Source: Clostridia bacterium (GTDB taxonomy: Bacteria; Bacillota; Clostridia; Oscillospirales; Acutalibacteraceae). From it: DNA of 38,401 nt. Positions 7,356 through 17,242 of the stretch are shown here, piece after piece. Each line of letters starts with the position of its first letter. The first letter of the stretch is position 1. The notes under the pieces are model-generated. The model saw only the letters and a program-made list of their open reading frames with translations. It was not told where the DNA came from and ran no database searches. The stretch is taken from contig JAFQIG010000061.1 in NCBI GenBank assembly GCA_017397655.1, positions 1 to 38,401 on the forward strand, in the 5' to 3' direction. The position numbers and the translations under genes are program-made.

Positions 7356-7420
7356 CGAGAGGCTGTATTGGAAACACCGGCAGAAATATTTGCTACGTGC
7401 TGTATACGGCCTCTCGTTTT
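7356..7420 (+). terminator. Possible terminator after rplT
   Basis: CGAGAGGC (7356-7363) pairs with GCCTCTCG (7409-7416), followed by TTTTGTT. The loop is long (about 45 nt), though inner pairing such as CTGTAT/ATAC may shorten it. It lies just before the methyltransferase start, so it could also attenuate that gene. Confidence 0.4.
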
Positions 7421-7424
7421 GTTA

Positions 7425-8225
7425 ATGATGATTATTGATAATATTGAAATAATTACAAGCAGAGCAAACGAGCGTGTAAAAAAAGCTGTCGCTGTCAGAA
7501 AAAGTGCACGTGACAGAAAAAGAACGGGACTGTTCTTTTTGGAAGGAGCAAGACTTTGCGCCGATGCTGCAAAGTGTAACACCGACATTGACACTATGTT
7601 CTTTTCGGACAAGGCCTTTGAAAAGTACGGTGCCGAAATCGAAGAGACAGCAGAAAAATCGCGTTCGGTATATAGGATATCACAGGAGCTTTGTGACTTT
7701 CTGTCAGAGACGGAAAGCCCGCAAGGTGTTTTTTGCGTTTGTCGGATGAGTGAAAAAACGGCGACTCTGCCTCTTGCAGATAAAAAATACATCGCTCTTG
7801 ACGATGTTCAGAACCCCGACAATCTCGGTGCGGTTGCACGTACTGCAGAGGCACTCGGCATTGACGGCATGATCGTTTATGCAGGCTGTGATATATATAA
7901 TCCCAAAGCCCAGCGTGCGGCAATGGGATCGCTTTTGAGATTACCTGTCATACGCACCGATGATCTGTGCTCGCTTCTGAGCTATTGCGGATCGATCGGT
8001 TTAAAAACTTATGCATCAACACCTGACAGCAGCGCCGAAAAAATCACAAGGACTGATTTCTCGGGCGGTGTTGTTTGCGTCATCGGAAACGAGGGATCGG
8101 GTATCCGAAAGCCTGTTCTTGATGTGTGTGAAAAGATGATTACCATTCCGATGAAGGGCCGTGCGGAGTCGCTTAATGCGGCGGCTGCAGCATCCGTTCT
8201 TTTGTGGGAAATGGTTCGTGAATGA
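7425..8225 (+). CDS. TrmH/SpoU-family RNA methyltransferase
   Basis: These enzymes add a 2'-O-methyl group to rRNA or tRNA using S-adenosylmethionine and have a deep trefoil knot. The 266-aa product has an N-terminal substrate-binding domain (SRANERVKKAVAVRK) and the SpoU core: DDVQNPDNLGAVARTAEALG (motif 1), VIGNEGSGIR (motif 2) and PMKGRAESLNAAAAASVLLW (motif 3). The exact target is not determinable; RlmB-like or TsnR-like are both possible. The start is uncertain: tandem ATGs at 7425/7428 fit family length but lack a clear ribosome site, while TTG 7368 has GAGAGG upstream and would add 19 residues. It is followed closely by dprA. Confidence 0.88.
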   Translation: MMIIDNIEIITSRANERVKKAVAVRKSARDRKRTGLFFLEGARLCADAAKCNTDIDTMFFSDKAFEKYGAEIEETAEKSRSVYRISQELCDFLSETESPQGVFCVCRMSEKTATLPLADKKYIALDDVQNPDNLGAVARTAEALGIDGMIVYAGCDIYNPKAQRAAMGSLLRLPVIRTDDLCSLLSYCGSIGLKTYASTPDSSAEKITRTDFSGGVVCVIGNEGSGIRKPVLDVCEKMITIPMKGRAESLNAAAAASVLLWEMVRE

Positions 8226-8235
8226 CGGAGGGAAC

Positions 8236-9420
8236 ATGACGGAAGAATTGCTTTATTCGGTCTGGCTTCAGAATGCGATCGGTCCCGGTGCGGATCTCAG
8301 CGGCTTGCTCGGCGTATTCGGTACGCCCGAATCTGTTTATAATCAGTCCGAAACAGAGCTGCGTTTGTCGGGAGCACTGCTTCCGAGTCAGCTGAAAAGG
8401 ATAACGTCATACAGAATAGACAAGGCGTATGCCATACTGAAAACCTGTGAAAAGACGGGGTGTGACGTTGTCACCATGTATGACAAGCGATATCCCGACC
8501 TGTTGCGCCATATCGCAAATCCTCCGTTGGTGCTTTATACAAAGGGCGATTTATCGTGTCTTGGCGACAGCTTGTGCGTTGCGGTAGTAGGTTCGCGTTC
8601 GGCGTCAAAGTACAGTCTGCGGATAGCACAGACGATATCGGCTGATATGGCACGTGCAGGCGTTGCGGTTGTCAGCGGCGGTGCGCTCGGAGTGGACAGC
8701 GCCGCACACGAGGGCGCATTGTCTGTAAAAGGAAAGACTGTTGCCGTTCTCGGATGCGGCTTCAATACCGATTATCTCAGAACCAACGAGGAGCTGAGAA
8801 AAAGAATCGCTTTAAGCGGAGCTTTGATTACCGAGTTTCATCCTGATGTTTCTGCGTCGCAAAGGACTTTTCCGATACGTAACAGAATTATATCGGGTCT
8901 CTCGCGGGGAACACTTGTCATAGAGGCAGGCGAAAGAAGCGGTTCGTTGATTACGGCAAGATATGCACTTGAACAGGGACGGGATGTATTTGCCGTTCCG
9001 GGAGACCTCACCAGCATCGACTATACGGGTGTCAACAAGCTGATAAGAGGCGGTGCAAAGCCTGTTTTTTCGGCAAGAGACGTTCTTTCCGAATATATGT
9101 GGGTATACGATCTGCCCGAGGAGACGCCTGTTGCCGATATTGAACCGAGAATGATGAAATCGGCACAGAACTCCGGTGCGGACAACAGGCAATCCGAATC
9201 TGTAAAAGAACGCGTTCCCGTACAAAAGAAGGCACTTCCCGACTCGGTATCGGAAAGCTCACGAAAGGTCTACGGCGTACTGTCGGATATACCGCTTTAT
9301 ACCGATGAAATCATCGCTTTGACAAAATTGGAGCCTAATCTTGTTTTTACAGCGTTGACAGAACTTGAAATATATGGTTTTATTAAAATGACAGAAGGTA
9401 AAAGATACATTGTTGATTAA
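8236..9420 (+). CDS. dprA: DNA processing protein DprA
   Basis: DprA binds incoming single-stranded DNA and loads RecA during natural transformation. The 394-aa product has an N-terminal SAM-like region, the Rossmann core (VVGSRSASKYS, VVSGGALGVDSAAHEGAL, VAVLGCG, EFHPDVSASQRTFPIRNRII, IEAGERSGSLITARYALEQG) and a C-terminal winged-helix domain (about 330-394). The ATG at 8236 has GGAGGG upstream; it is 10 nt after the methyltransferase stop. It precedes topA and trmFO, the conserved Firmicutes order. Presence of dprA alone does not show the strain is transformable, as it is kept in many non-competent species. Confidence 0.96.
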   Translation: MTEELLYSVWLQNAIGPGADLSGLLGVFGTPESVYNQSETELRLSGALLPSQLKRITSYRIDKAYAILKTCEKTGCDVVTMYDKRYPDLLRHIANPPLVLYTKGDLSCLGDSLCVAVVGSRSASKYSLRIAQTISADMARAGVAVVSGGALGVDSAAHEGALSVKGKTVAVLGCGFNTDYLRTNEELRKRIALSGALITEFHPDVSASQRTFPIRNRIISGLSRGTLVIEAGERSGSLITARYALEQGRDVFAVPGDLTSIDYTGVNKLIRGGAKPVFSARDVLSEYMWVYDLPEETPVADIEPRMMKSAQNSGADNRQSESVKERVPVQKKALPDSVSESSRKVYGVLSDIPLYTDEIIALTKLEPNLVFTALTELEIYGFIKMTEGKRYIVD

Positions 9421-9440
9421 TATCTGAATAGGAGCAGTAT

Positions 9441-11561
9441 ATGGGAAAATTAGTTATTGTAGAGTCTCCGGCAAAAGCAAAAAGTATCAAAAAGTATCTT
9501 GGTGAGGGTTATGAGGTTACATCCTCGATGGGTCACGTCAGGGATCTTCCTGCGGCAAAGCTCAGCGTTGATGTCAAAAATGACTTTGCACCCAAATATG
9601 CGATAATAAAAGGAAAGGAAAAGCTTGTCAAGGATCTTAAGCAGATGGCTGCCGAAAGCGAGACAGTCTATCTTGCGACCGACCCGGACCGTGAGGGAGA
9701 AGCTATTTCCTGGCATCTTGCAACAATACTCGGTCTTGATCTTAACGAAAAAAACCGTGTTACATTTAACGAAATCACAAAAACAGGCGTTAAGAACGGA
9801 ATGAGTGCACCTCGTGCAGTTGATACGGACCTTGTCAATGCACAGCAGGCAAGACGTATTCTCGACAGACTTGTCGGCTACCGAATCAGCCCGTTTGTTT
9901 CGCAGAAAATCAGAAGAGGTCTTTCCGCAGGACGTGTTCAGAGCGTTGCGGTCAGACTTATCGTTGACAGAGAAGAAGAGATCAACGCCTTCAAACCCGA
10001 GGAGTATTGGACTCTTGATGCAAAATTCACTAATTCTCAAAGAAAAGTTATAAACGCTTCCTTTACGGGAGATGAGACCGGAAAGGTTAAAATCACCTGC
10101 AAGGAGCAGTCGGATGCATACCTTAAGAGACTTGAAAATGCTTCCTACAAGGTTGATTCCGTTAAAAGAGGTACAAGAAAAAAGAATCCTGCACCTCCTT
10201 TCATTACATCTACGCTTCAGCAGGAGGCATCAAACCGTCTCGGCTTCCAGGCACAGCGAACCATGCGTGCCGCACAGGAGCTTTATGAAGGCGTTGACGT
10301 TGCGGGAATCGGCGCAATCGGTCTTATTACTTATATGAGAACCGACTCTCTTCGTATTTCCGAGGATGCAAGAGCGCTTGCAACAGAGTTTATCAAGGAG
10401 ACTTACGGCGAACGTTATCTTCCCGAAAAGCCTCGTTATTATAAATCAAGAGCGAATGCTCAGGACGGTCACGAGGCTATCCGTCCGACAACACCGTCAC
10501 TCACTCCCGACAGAGTCAAGGGAAGTCTGACTCCCGATCAGTTCAAGCTGTATGACATTATCTGGAAGCGTTTTATGGCAAGTCTTATGGAAAGCTGTGT
10601 CCAGAATACGGTTAAGGCAGAGATTCGCGGCGCCGATGAAAATGATGCGGCACAGGGTAAATACTGTACCTTCGTTGCATCGGGATACAGCATAAAATTT
10701 GACGGATATACAAAGCTTTACGATGACGGAGAGGACAGCAAGGATGAAAAGATTCCCGAGCTGTCACAGGGTGATGTTGTAAAGCTCAAAGAGCTTGCAG
10801 GAAGTCAGCACTTTACACAGCCTCCTGCAAGATATACGGAAGCGACGCTTATCAAGGCGATGGAGGAAGAGGGTATCGGCAGACCGAGTACGTATGCTTC
10901 AATAATTACGACTATCGTTAAAAGAGGATACATCAAGCGCTCGGCAAAGCTTCTTCGTCCTACGGAGCTCGGCGAGGCTACCACAAAGCTTCTTAAGGAA
11001 AGATTCCCGAAGATTGTCAATGTCAAGTTCACGGCTCAGATGGAAAGCTCTCTTGACGAGGTCGGATCGGGTAACGAAGATTATGTAAAAATCCTTCATA
11101 CATTCTATGATGACCTTGAAAAGACTCTTGCCAAGGCAAAGGAAGAGATGAAGGATGTCAAGATTACTCTCGCGGAGGATGTTACAGATATTCCGTGTGA
11201 CAAGTGCGGAAGAATGATGGTTATCAAGACGGGACGTTACGGCAGATTTCTGGCGTGTCCCGGTTATCCCGATTGCAAGAACGCAAAGCCGCTTGTTTCC
11301 GAAACGGGTGCAACCTGTCCCAAGTGCGGAAGCAAAATTATCGAAAAGCGTTCAAAGAAGGGTTACGTATTCTACGGCTGCGAGTCATGGCCGCAGTGCG
11401 ATTTCAGCACATGGGATAAGCCTGCAGGTGAGAATTGTCCTCAGTGCGGCAAGTCGATGTTCAAGAAAAAGGGCGGTATAGTTGCCTGCTCGAACGAGGC
11501 TTGCGGATTTGAAAAGAAGGCACAGCGCAAACGTAAAGATGACAAAAAAGATGATGAATAA
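9441..11561 (+). CDS. topA: DNA topoisomerase I (type IA)
   Basis: Relaxes negative supercoils by single-strand passage. In the 706-aa product the TOPRIM domain carries the acidic metal-binding motif DPDREGE (81-87), the catalytic tyrosine is Y298 in TYMRTDSLRIS, and the central gate follows. The C-terminus has three zinc-ribbon modules: CDKCGRMM...CPGYPDC, CPKCGSK...CESWPQC and CPQCGKS...CSNEAC. The end is a lysine/aspartate-rich tail. AGGAGCAG lies before the ATG. The stop overlaps the start of trmFO, implying translational coupling. Confidence 0.98.
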   Translation: MGKLVIVESPAKAKSIKKYLGEGYEVTSSMGHVRDLPAAKLSVDVKNDFAPKYAIIKGKEKLVKDLKQMAAESETVYLATDPDREGEAISWHLATILGLDLNEKNRVTFNEITKTGVKNGMSAPRAVDTDLVNAQQARRILDRLVGYRISPFVSQKIRRGLSAGRVQSVAVRLIVDREEEINAFKPEEYWTLDAKFTNSQRKVINASFTGDETGKVKITCKEQSDAYLKRLENASYKVDSVKRGTRKKNPAPPFITSTLQQEASNRLGFQAQRTMRAAQELYEGVDVAGIGAIGLITYMRTDSLRISEDARALATEFIKETYGERYLPEKPRYYKSRANAQDGHEAIRPTTPSLTPDRVKGSLTPDQFKLYDIIWKRFMASLMESCVQNTVKAEIRGADENDAAQGKYCTFVASGYSIKFDGYTKLYDDGEDSKDEKIPELSQGDVVKLKELAGSQHFTQPPARYTEATLIKAMEEEGIGRPSTYASIITTIVKRGYIKRSAKLLRPTELGEATTKLLKERFPKIVNVKFTAQMESSLDEVGSGNEDYVKILHTFYDDLEKTLAKAKEEMKDVKITLAEDVTDIPCDKCGRMMVIKTGRYGRFLACPGYPDCKNAKPLVSETGATCPKCGSKIIEKRSKKGYVFYGCESWPQCDFSTWDKPAGENCPQCGKSMFKKKGGIVACSNEACGFEKKAQRKRKDDKKDDE

Positions 11562-12864
11562 TTGTATCGTAATAGGCGGAGGCCTTGCGGGAGTTGAAGC
11601 GGCGGCTCAGCTTTCAAAAGCAGGGTTAAAGGTGACGCTTTATGAAATGAAGCCCCAAAGGTTTTCGCCTGCACATAAATCGGAAAATCTGGCGGAGCTT
11701 GTATGCTCCAATTCTTTGAAGGCAGAGCGGCTCGGCTCTGCGGCAGGACTGTTGAAACACGAAATGGAGCTGATGGGTTCCGTCTGTGTTGAAGCGGCAA
11801 AGAAATGCAAGGTTCCTGCAGGCGGCGCTCTTGCCGTTGACAGAGACAGATTTTCATCCATTATAACAGAACGTATAAATTCTGACGAAAATATAACGGT
11901 TGTCCGTGAAGAGGTTAAAGAGATTCCGACAGGCACTCCCGTTATAATTGCCGCAGGACCGCTTGTGTCTGAGGCTTTGTCCGAGAGTATCCAAAAGCTT
12001 TGCGGAGGCTTTTTAAGCTTTTTTGATGCGGCAGCTCCCATTGTTACTGCAGAAAGCATCGACCGTGAGTGTTCTTTTACCGCTTCAAGATACGAAAGAG
12101 GCGGCGAGGACGATTACCTCAATTGCCCTATGAATAAGGAAGAGTACGAGGCTTTTTATGAAGCGCTCATAAATGCGGAAAAAGCGGAGCTTCACAGCTT
12201 TGAAAAGGGTAAAAATGTTTACGAGGGCTGTATGCCGATCGAGATAATGGCTTCCCGTGGTGCCGATACGATGCGATTCGGTCCGCTGAAGCCCGTGGGA
12301 CTGCGTGATCCGAGAACGGGACACCGTCCGTGGGCGGTTTTACAGCTTCGCAAAGAGAATGAAGCAGGCACACTTTATAATTTGGTCGGATTCCAGACGA
12401 ATCTTAAATTCGGTGAACAGAAGCGTGTTTTTTCAATGATTCCTGCACTTAAAAATGCCGAATTCATAAGATACGGTGTAATGCATCGTAATACATTTAT
12501 CAATTCGCCGAAGCTTCTTTTCGGTGACTTCTCGATGAGAGACAATCCGAACATCTTTTTTGCAGGGCAGATAACGGGTGTTGAGGGTTATATGGAATCG
12601 GCGGCATCGGGCATAATTGCAGGAATGAATCTTGCACGACGATTGTCCGGAAAAGAGTCGTTTATTCCGCCTGTGGAGACAATGACGGGTGCGCTTTGCA
12701 GACACGTGGAGTCGTGTGTATCGGGAAACTTTCAGCCGATGGGCGCAAACTTCGGTATTCTTCCCGAATTGCCCGAAAAAATCAGAGATAAAAAGCTTCG
12801 TTACGAAGCCATTGCCGACAGAGGTCTTGAGGCAATGAAAAATGCACTTTCCAACATAAATTAG
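11551..12864 (+). CDS. trmFO: tRNA (uracil-5-)-methyltransferase TrmFO, folate/FAD-dependent
   Basis: Makes the m5U54 (T-loop) base in tRNA from methylenetetrahydrofolate, with FAD. The 437-aa product begins MMNNCIVIGGGLAGVEAAAQ with the FAD GxGxxG motif, followed by the family signature YEMKP, SPAHKSENLAELVCSNS, and near the C-terminus GQITGVEGYMESAASG. Length and motifs are normal. Tandem ATGs at 11551 and 11554 both overlap the topA stop by about 10 nt, so it is translated with topA. The reading from 11482 would be an artefact inside topA. Confidence 0.97.
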   Translation: MMNNCIVIGGGLAGVEAAAQLSKAGLKVTLYEMKPQRFSPAHKSENLAELVCSNSLKAERLGSAAGLLKHEMELMGSVCVEAAKKCKVPAGGALAVDRDRFSSIITERINSDENITVVREEVKEIPTGTPVIIAAGPLVSEALSESIQKLCGGFLSFFDAAAPIVTAESIDRECSFTASRYERGGEDDYLNCPMNKEEYEAFYEALINAEKAELHSFEKGKNVYEGCMPIEIMASRGADTMRFGPLKPVGLRDPRTGHRPWAVLQLRKENEAGTLYNLVGFQTNLKFGEQKRVFSMIPALKNAEFIRYGVMHRNTFINSPKLLFGDFSMRDNPNIFFAGQITGVEGYMESAASGIIAGMNLARRLSGKESFIPPVETMTGALCRHVESCVSGNFQPMGANFGILPELPEKIRDKKLRYEAIADRGLEAMKNALSNIN

Positions 12865-12897
12865 CGAAAGGGACGGTTCCGTGCAAGGACACCGACG

Positions 12898-13599
12898 GTG
12901 ATTGTTATGCAGACGGATATCGCATTGCTGCAAAGCAGAATCGGATATTCCTTCAAGGATAAAACATTGCTTATACGTGCGCTGTCACACTCGTCATACA
13001 TAAACGAAAGACAGGGTGGCGGCGAGTGTAATGAAAGACTGGAGTTTCTCGGAGATTCCGTTCTCGGCTTTATTACGGCAGAATATTTTTATACAAACCT
13101 TAAAACTTATCCCGAAGGTGAACTGACAAAAATGCGTGCTTCGACAGTTTGTGAAAAGTCGTTGTGCGTGTTTGCCAGAAAGATCGGTCTCGGTGAGTTT
13201 CTGCTTCTCGGACGTGGCGAGATTTATACGGGAGGAAGAGAACGTCCGTCAATACTTGCAGATGCGTTTGAGGCATTGATTGCCGCAATTTACCTTGACG
13301 GCGGAATTGACGAGGCAAAAAAATTCGTATTGGGATTTGTGAAGGAAGCATCGTCAAAAGTCAGCTCGTTCCATGATTATAAAACAAAGCTTCAGGAAAT
13401 TACGCAAAAAAATCCCGAAGAAAGCGTTGAATACGTACACGTTGGGGAAAGCGGTCCTGACCATGATAAAAGGTTTGAGGTTGAGGTTCATCTTAACAGC
13501 AACGTAATCGGCAGAGGCATCGGCAAAAGTAAAAAGGTTGCCGAGCAGGAGGCGGCTCGTGAAGCGCTCATCCTGATGGGAATCAATCTCGATCAATAA
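12898..13599 (+). CDS. rnc: Ribonuclease III
   Basis: Cuts double-stranded RNA, chiefly rRNA precursors. The 233-aa protein has the RNase III signature NERLEFLGDSVLGF (about 41-54), the second acidic site ADAFEALIAAIYLDGG, and a C-terminal dsRNA-binding domain (DYKTKLQEITQ to SKKVAEQEAAREALILMG). The GTG at 12898 has AAGGA 8 nt upstream; an ATG at 12907 is an alternative but is 17 nt from that site. The gene precedes smc, a common Firmicutes pairing. Confidence 0.96.
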   Translation: MIVMQTDIALLQSRIGYSFKDKTLLIRALSHSSYINERQGGGECNERLEFLGDSVLGFITAEYFYTNLKTYPEGELTKMRASTVCEKSLCVFARKIGLGEFLLLGRGEIYTGGRERPSILADAFEALIAAIYLDGGIDEAKKFVLGFVKEASSKVSSFHDYKTKLQEITQKNPEESVEYVHVGESGPDHDKRFEVEVHLNSNVIGRGIGKSKKVAEQEAAREALILMGINLDQ

Positions 13600-13608
13600 A
13601 GAAAGGAA

Positions 13609-13634
13609 TCGATACCGTTTTTAATGTGTATCGA
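13609..13634 (+). repeat. Small inverted repeat before smc
   Basis: TCGATAC (13609-13615) and GTATCGA (13628-13634) are exact inverted copies around a 12-nt loop. They lie between AAAGGA at 13602-13607 and the smc start, so the hairpin could bring that ribosome site nearer to the start codon. Confidence 0.45.
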
Positions 13635-13645
13635 CGGTGAAAAGG

Positions 13646-16600
13646 ATGTTTTTAAAATCACTTGAGCTGCAAGGCTTTAAATCCTTTCCCGATAAAACGG
13701 TTTTAAACTTCGGAAGCGGTATTACCGCCGTTGTCGGTCCCAACGGATCGGGCAAAAGTAATATCTCCGACGCAATACGGTGGGTTCTCGGTGAACAGTC
13801 AACCAAAAATCTTCGTGGCGCAAAGATGGAGGATGTTATTTTCGGCGGTACAAAAATCCGTAAGGCACTCGGTTTTGCCGAGGTTACGCTTCGTCTTGAC
13901 AACTCGGACAGATCTCTTGAGGGCTGTGACAAGGACGAGGTCTCCGTAGGCAGAAGATATTACCGTTCGGGTGAAAGTGAATATATAATGAACGGCGAGA
14001 CCGTAAGGCTTCGTGATATCCACGAGCTTTTTATGGATACGGGTCTTGGTCGTGACGGATATTCCATGGTCAGTCAGGGCAGAGTTGCCGATATGATCTC
14101 TTCACGTTCTTCTCAAAGAAGAGAGATGCTTGAAGAGGCGGCAGGTATTTCTGCCTTCAGATACAGAAGACTTGATGCGACAAGAAAGCTCGATCAGGCT
14201 GAAGAAAACTTAATACGTCTTCGTGACATTTTAGCAGAGCTTGAAAGCCGCATAGGTCCGCTCAAAATTCAGAGCGAAAAAGCACAGAAGTTTATCGTGC
14301 TTGCGGCAGAGAGAAAAGAGCTTGAAATAGGCTTGTGGCTTCACACGATCGAGAAGTCACGCAAGGGACTTATCGAGCAGGAGCACAAGCTGTCGCTTGC
14401 CACCGCACAGTACGAGCAGGCTGAGTATGAGATAAATAAGATCGAACAGGAGATCGAACAGGTTATTTCCGCAGGTCAGCAGATAACCGTTGAGATAGAG
14501 GCACTTCGTGCAGAGGTTGCTTCTTTGGAAGAGACGGCAACAAGAATCGACGGTGAAGCGGCGGTTAACCGCAATACCGTGTCGCATAACGAAGCTTCCG
14601 TTGAGAGACTTCGCAAGGATATGGAAAAGTCAAACGATGACGATCGTCTGGTTGACGAGCAGGTCGCTTTGGCTGAAAAAGAGATACAAGAGCTTCAAGA
14701 GCTTATAGAAGAGAAGAACGAATCGCTCCGCAATGCGGTTTCGGATATCGGCAATGTCCGTGACGAAAACAGCGTTTTTGCCGAAAAGAGTGCAGAGCTG
14801 TCGCAAAGACTTGCCGAGATTACCGTTGAGCTTTCGGATGAAAAAATAAAGAATACCGCTGCGCAGTCATCAATTGAAGAGATAAAGGGCAGATCGCTTA
14901 ACATTGATGCAGTCATTGATTCAAGAAGCGTTCTTCTTTCGGATATCGAATCCGAGGAGCAGGAGTGTTCACAGGAGATAGCAGAGCTTCAGACAAAAGT
15001 CAAAGAGCTTTCCAACGTGCTTGAAGGCTACAGACTTCGTGCAGGTAAGCGCAAGGAAAAGGCGGATGCTCTGAAAGAAAAAATTGACGACAAGATGCTC
15101 GATGCTCATCAGAAGCTGGCAAGAGCAAAGATGCTTGAAGATCTTGAAAAGAACATGGAAGGCTATTCGGGCAGTGTCCGTGCCGTTATGAAGGAATCAA
15201 GAAACGGTGCACTTCGTGGAATTCACGGAACGGTTGCCCAGCTTATCAGCGTTAAAGAGGAGTATGCAGTTGCTGTTGAAACGGCTTTCGGTGCAGCTAT
15301 CCAGCATATTGTTACCGATAACGAAAATGACGCAAAGCGTGCCATCGAATTTCTGAAGCAGAACAGGGCAGGCCGTGCAACATTTCTTCCCATGACATCT
15401 GTCAGGGCAAAGCCGTTCAAGGGTGAGGAGGGCTTAGAGGACTGCTACGGATTTGTCGATATGGCAGACAAGCTTGTCGATTTTGACGAAAAGTACGGTG
15501 AGATAATCCGTTCCGAAATCGGCAGAACAGTCGTTGCCGAGGATATCGATTGTGCCATAGCAATGGCAAAAAAATACGGCTACGGCTTCAAGATCGTAAC
15601 GCTTGACGGTCAGATAATTAACGCAGGCGGTTCGATGACGGGCGGTTCCCGTGGTCATAATTCGGGCTTCCTCAGCAGAACAAATGAAATAGAAAAGCTT
15701 CGCACTCTTGCAAAAGAGCTTAACGAAGAAACAGAAAAGCTTCAGCAAGAGCATAAACAGCTTCTGGAGGAGCTGTCTTCTGTTGAAGCGGATCTTCTCG
15801 GTACCGAGGGTGACCTCAAGCGTGCGGAAGAAAATGTTATCAGAAGAGACGGTGACCTTAAGCTGATTCTTGACAGAAAGGCATCGGTCGGCAAGGCATT
15901 GTCGGAGCTTCGTGAAGAACGTCGTCTCAACGATGTCAGAATCGCCGAACATCAGGAAACAGTCAGGTTGACGGCAGTTGCCATTGCTGAAAAGACAAGA
16001 GAGATCGACTCTGTTCAGGAACAGCTCGGTGAAATCGGCAGAAACCGTGAAGAGCTTGAAAGAAGAAGAGATGAGCTCGCCGCCGTTCAGTCCGAAATTA
16101 ATCTTCAGATTCTTTCTGCACAGAAGGACATCGAAGCAAGACAGGAAACGATCACATCCTGTATGCGATCAAAGCAGATGGCAGGCGAGCACCTTCTGTC
16201 ACTTCAGAAAGAAATTGAAGAAATCGAAAAGCAGAATATCGAAACGGAAAAGATAATAGAAGAGCTGACACAGCGCTCTGCACAGGCAAGGCAAAAGAGT
16301 GCAGAGATATCGGAGCATATAAAGGCGCTTATCGGAAACAGAGCCTCCAACGAAGCAAGGGATACAGAGCTTCGTCAGGCAGAAAAAGAAAAGCTTTCCG
16401 TAAAAGAGACGTTAAGCTCGGAGCTTGCACGACTTGAAGAGCGAAAGAACAATATGGAAACCGCACTTGAAAGTGCAAAGGAAAAGCTTTATGACGAGTA
16501 CAGTCTGACTCTTCGTGAAGCGGAGGAGGTCGGAAGGATCCCCGACGATCCCCAGACAGCTTCAAGAACGCTGCAGGAAGTCAGAAACAAGATCAGAGCA

Positions 16601-17227
16601 CTCGGCAACGTCAATGTCGGAGCTGTTGAGGAATACAAAGAGGTTTCCGAAAGATTTGAATATATGAGCGGTCAGATAAACGATATCGAAAAGTCGAAGG
16701 AAGAGCTTCTGACACTTATCGGTGATCTGACAGGCAAAATGTCGGAAAGATTCAGAGAACAGTTCTCACGGATCAACTCCTTCTTCGGCGAGACGTTTTC
16801 CGAGTTGTTTGACGGCGGTAAGGCGGAGCTTGTGCTTGATGATCCGTCAGAGCCTCTCGAATGTAATATCAGTATCCGTGTACAGCCTCCCGGAAAGAAT
16901 GTTCAGAACATCGACCTTCTTTCGGGCGGTGAAAAGGGACTTTCGGCAATTGCGCTTCTGTTTGCGATTCTTAAGGTTTCACCGGCACCGTTCTGTGTTT
17001 ATGACGAGGTCGAAGCGGCGCTTGACGATGTCAACGTTACACGCTACGCACAGTACGTTCGCCGTATGACAAAGAATACTCAGTTTATTCTTATCACTCA
17101 CAGACGTGGTACCATGGAGGAGGCAGACATCCTCTACGGTGTTACAATGCAGGAGGAGGGCGTTTCCAAGCTGCTTGAACTTAAAACGGCAGAAATGGCA
17201 AAGCGCCTCGGTATCAGCAACAGCTGA
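13646..17227 (+). CDS. smc: Chromosome segregation protein SMC
   Basis: The condensin ATPase that organises and separates chromosomes. About 1193 aa: N-terminal ABC half with Walker A GPNGSGKSN (31-39), a long coiled coil rich in E/K/R/L, a hinge region (about 510-680, ending near GGSMTGGSRG), a second coiled coil and the C-terminal half with signature LSGGEKGLSAIALLFA and Walker B VYDEVEAALDD. The start is chosen by family similarity (MFLKSLELQGFKSF). A GTG at 13637 would add three residues; neither start has a well-spaced ribosome site. It is usually followed by ftsY, but here dut comes next. Confidence 0.97.
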   Translation: MFLKSLELQGFKSFPDKTVLNFGSGITAVVGPNGSGKSNISDAIRWVLGEQSTKNLRGAKMEDVIFGGTKIRKALGFAEVTLRLDNSDRSLEGCDKDEVSVGRRYYRSGESEYIMNGETVRLRDIHELFMDTGLGRDGYSMVSQGRVADMISSRSSQRREMLEEAAGISAFRYRRLDATRKLDQAEENLIRLRDILAELESRIGPLKIQSEKAQKFIVLAAERKELEIGLWLHTIEKSRKGLIEQEHKLSLATAQYEQAEYEINKIEQEIEQVISAGQQITVEIEALRAEVASLEETATRIDGEAAVNRNTVSHNEASVERLRKDMEKSNDDDRLVDEQVALAEKEIQELQELIEEKNESLRNAVSDIGNVRDENSVFAEKSAELSQRLAEITVELSDEKIKNTAAQSSIEEIKGRSLNIDAVIDSRSVLLSDIESEEQECSQEIAELQTKVKELSNVLEGYRLRAGKRKEKADALKEKIDDKMLDAHQKLARAKMLEDLEKNMEGYSGSVRAVMKESRNGALRGIHGTVAQLISVKEEYAVAVETAFGAAIQHIVTDNENDAKRAIEFLKQNRAGRATFLPMTSVRAKPFKGEEGLEDCYGFVDMADKLVDFDEKYGEIIRSEIGRTVVAEDIDCAIAMAKKYGYGFKIVTLDGQIINAGGSMTGGSRGHNSGFLSRTNEIEKLRTLAKELNEETEKLQQEHKQLLEELSSVEADLLGTEGDLKRAEENVIRRDGDLKLILDRKASVGKALSELREERRLNDVRIAEHQETVRLTAVAIAEKTREIDSVQEQLGEIGRNREELERRRDELAAVQSEINLQILSAQKDIEARQETITSCMRSKQMAGEHLLSLQKEIEEIEKQNIETEKIIEELTQRSAQARQKSAEISEHIKALIGNRASNEARDTELRQAEKEKLSVKETLSSELARLEERKNNMETALESAKEKLYDEYSLTLREAEEVGRIPDDPQTASRTLQEVRNKIRALGNVNVGAVEEYKEVSERFEYMSGQINDIEKSKEELLTLIGDLTGKMSERFREQFSRINSFFGETFSELFDGGKAELVLDDPSEPLECNISIRVQPPGKNVQNIDLLSGGEKGLSAIALLFAILKVSPAPFCVYDEVEAALDDVNVTRYAQYVRRMTKNTQFILITHRRGTMEEADILYGVTMQEEGVSKLLELKTAEMAKRLGISNS

Positions 17228-17242
17228 TGAAAGGATTTGTTT

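Noticed and set aside
8161..8235. Longer N-terminus of DprA
   Set aside because: This part overlaps the methyltransferase gene and has no ribosome site; the ATG at 8236 follows GGAGGG.
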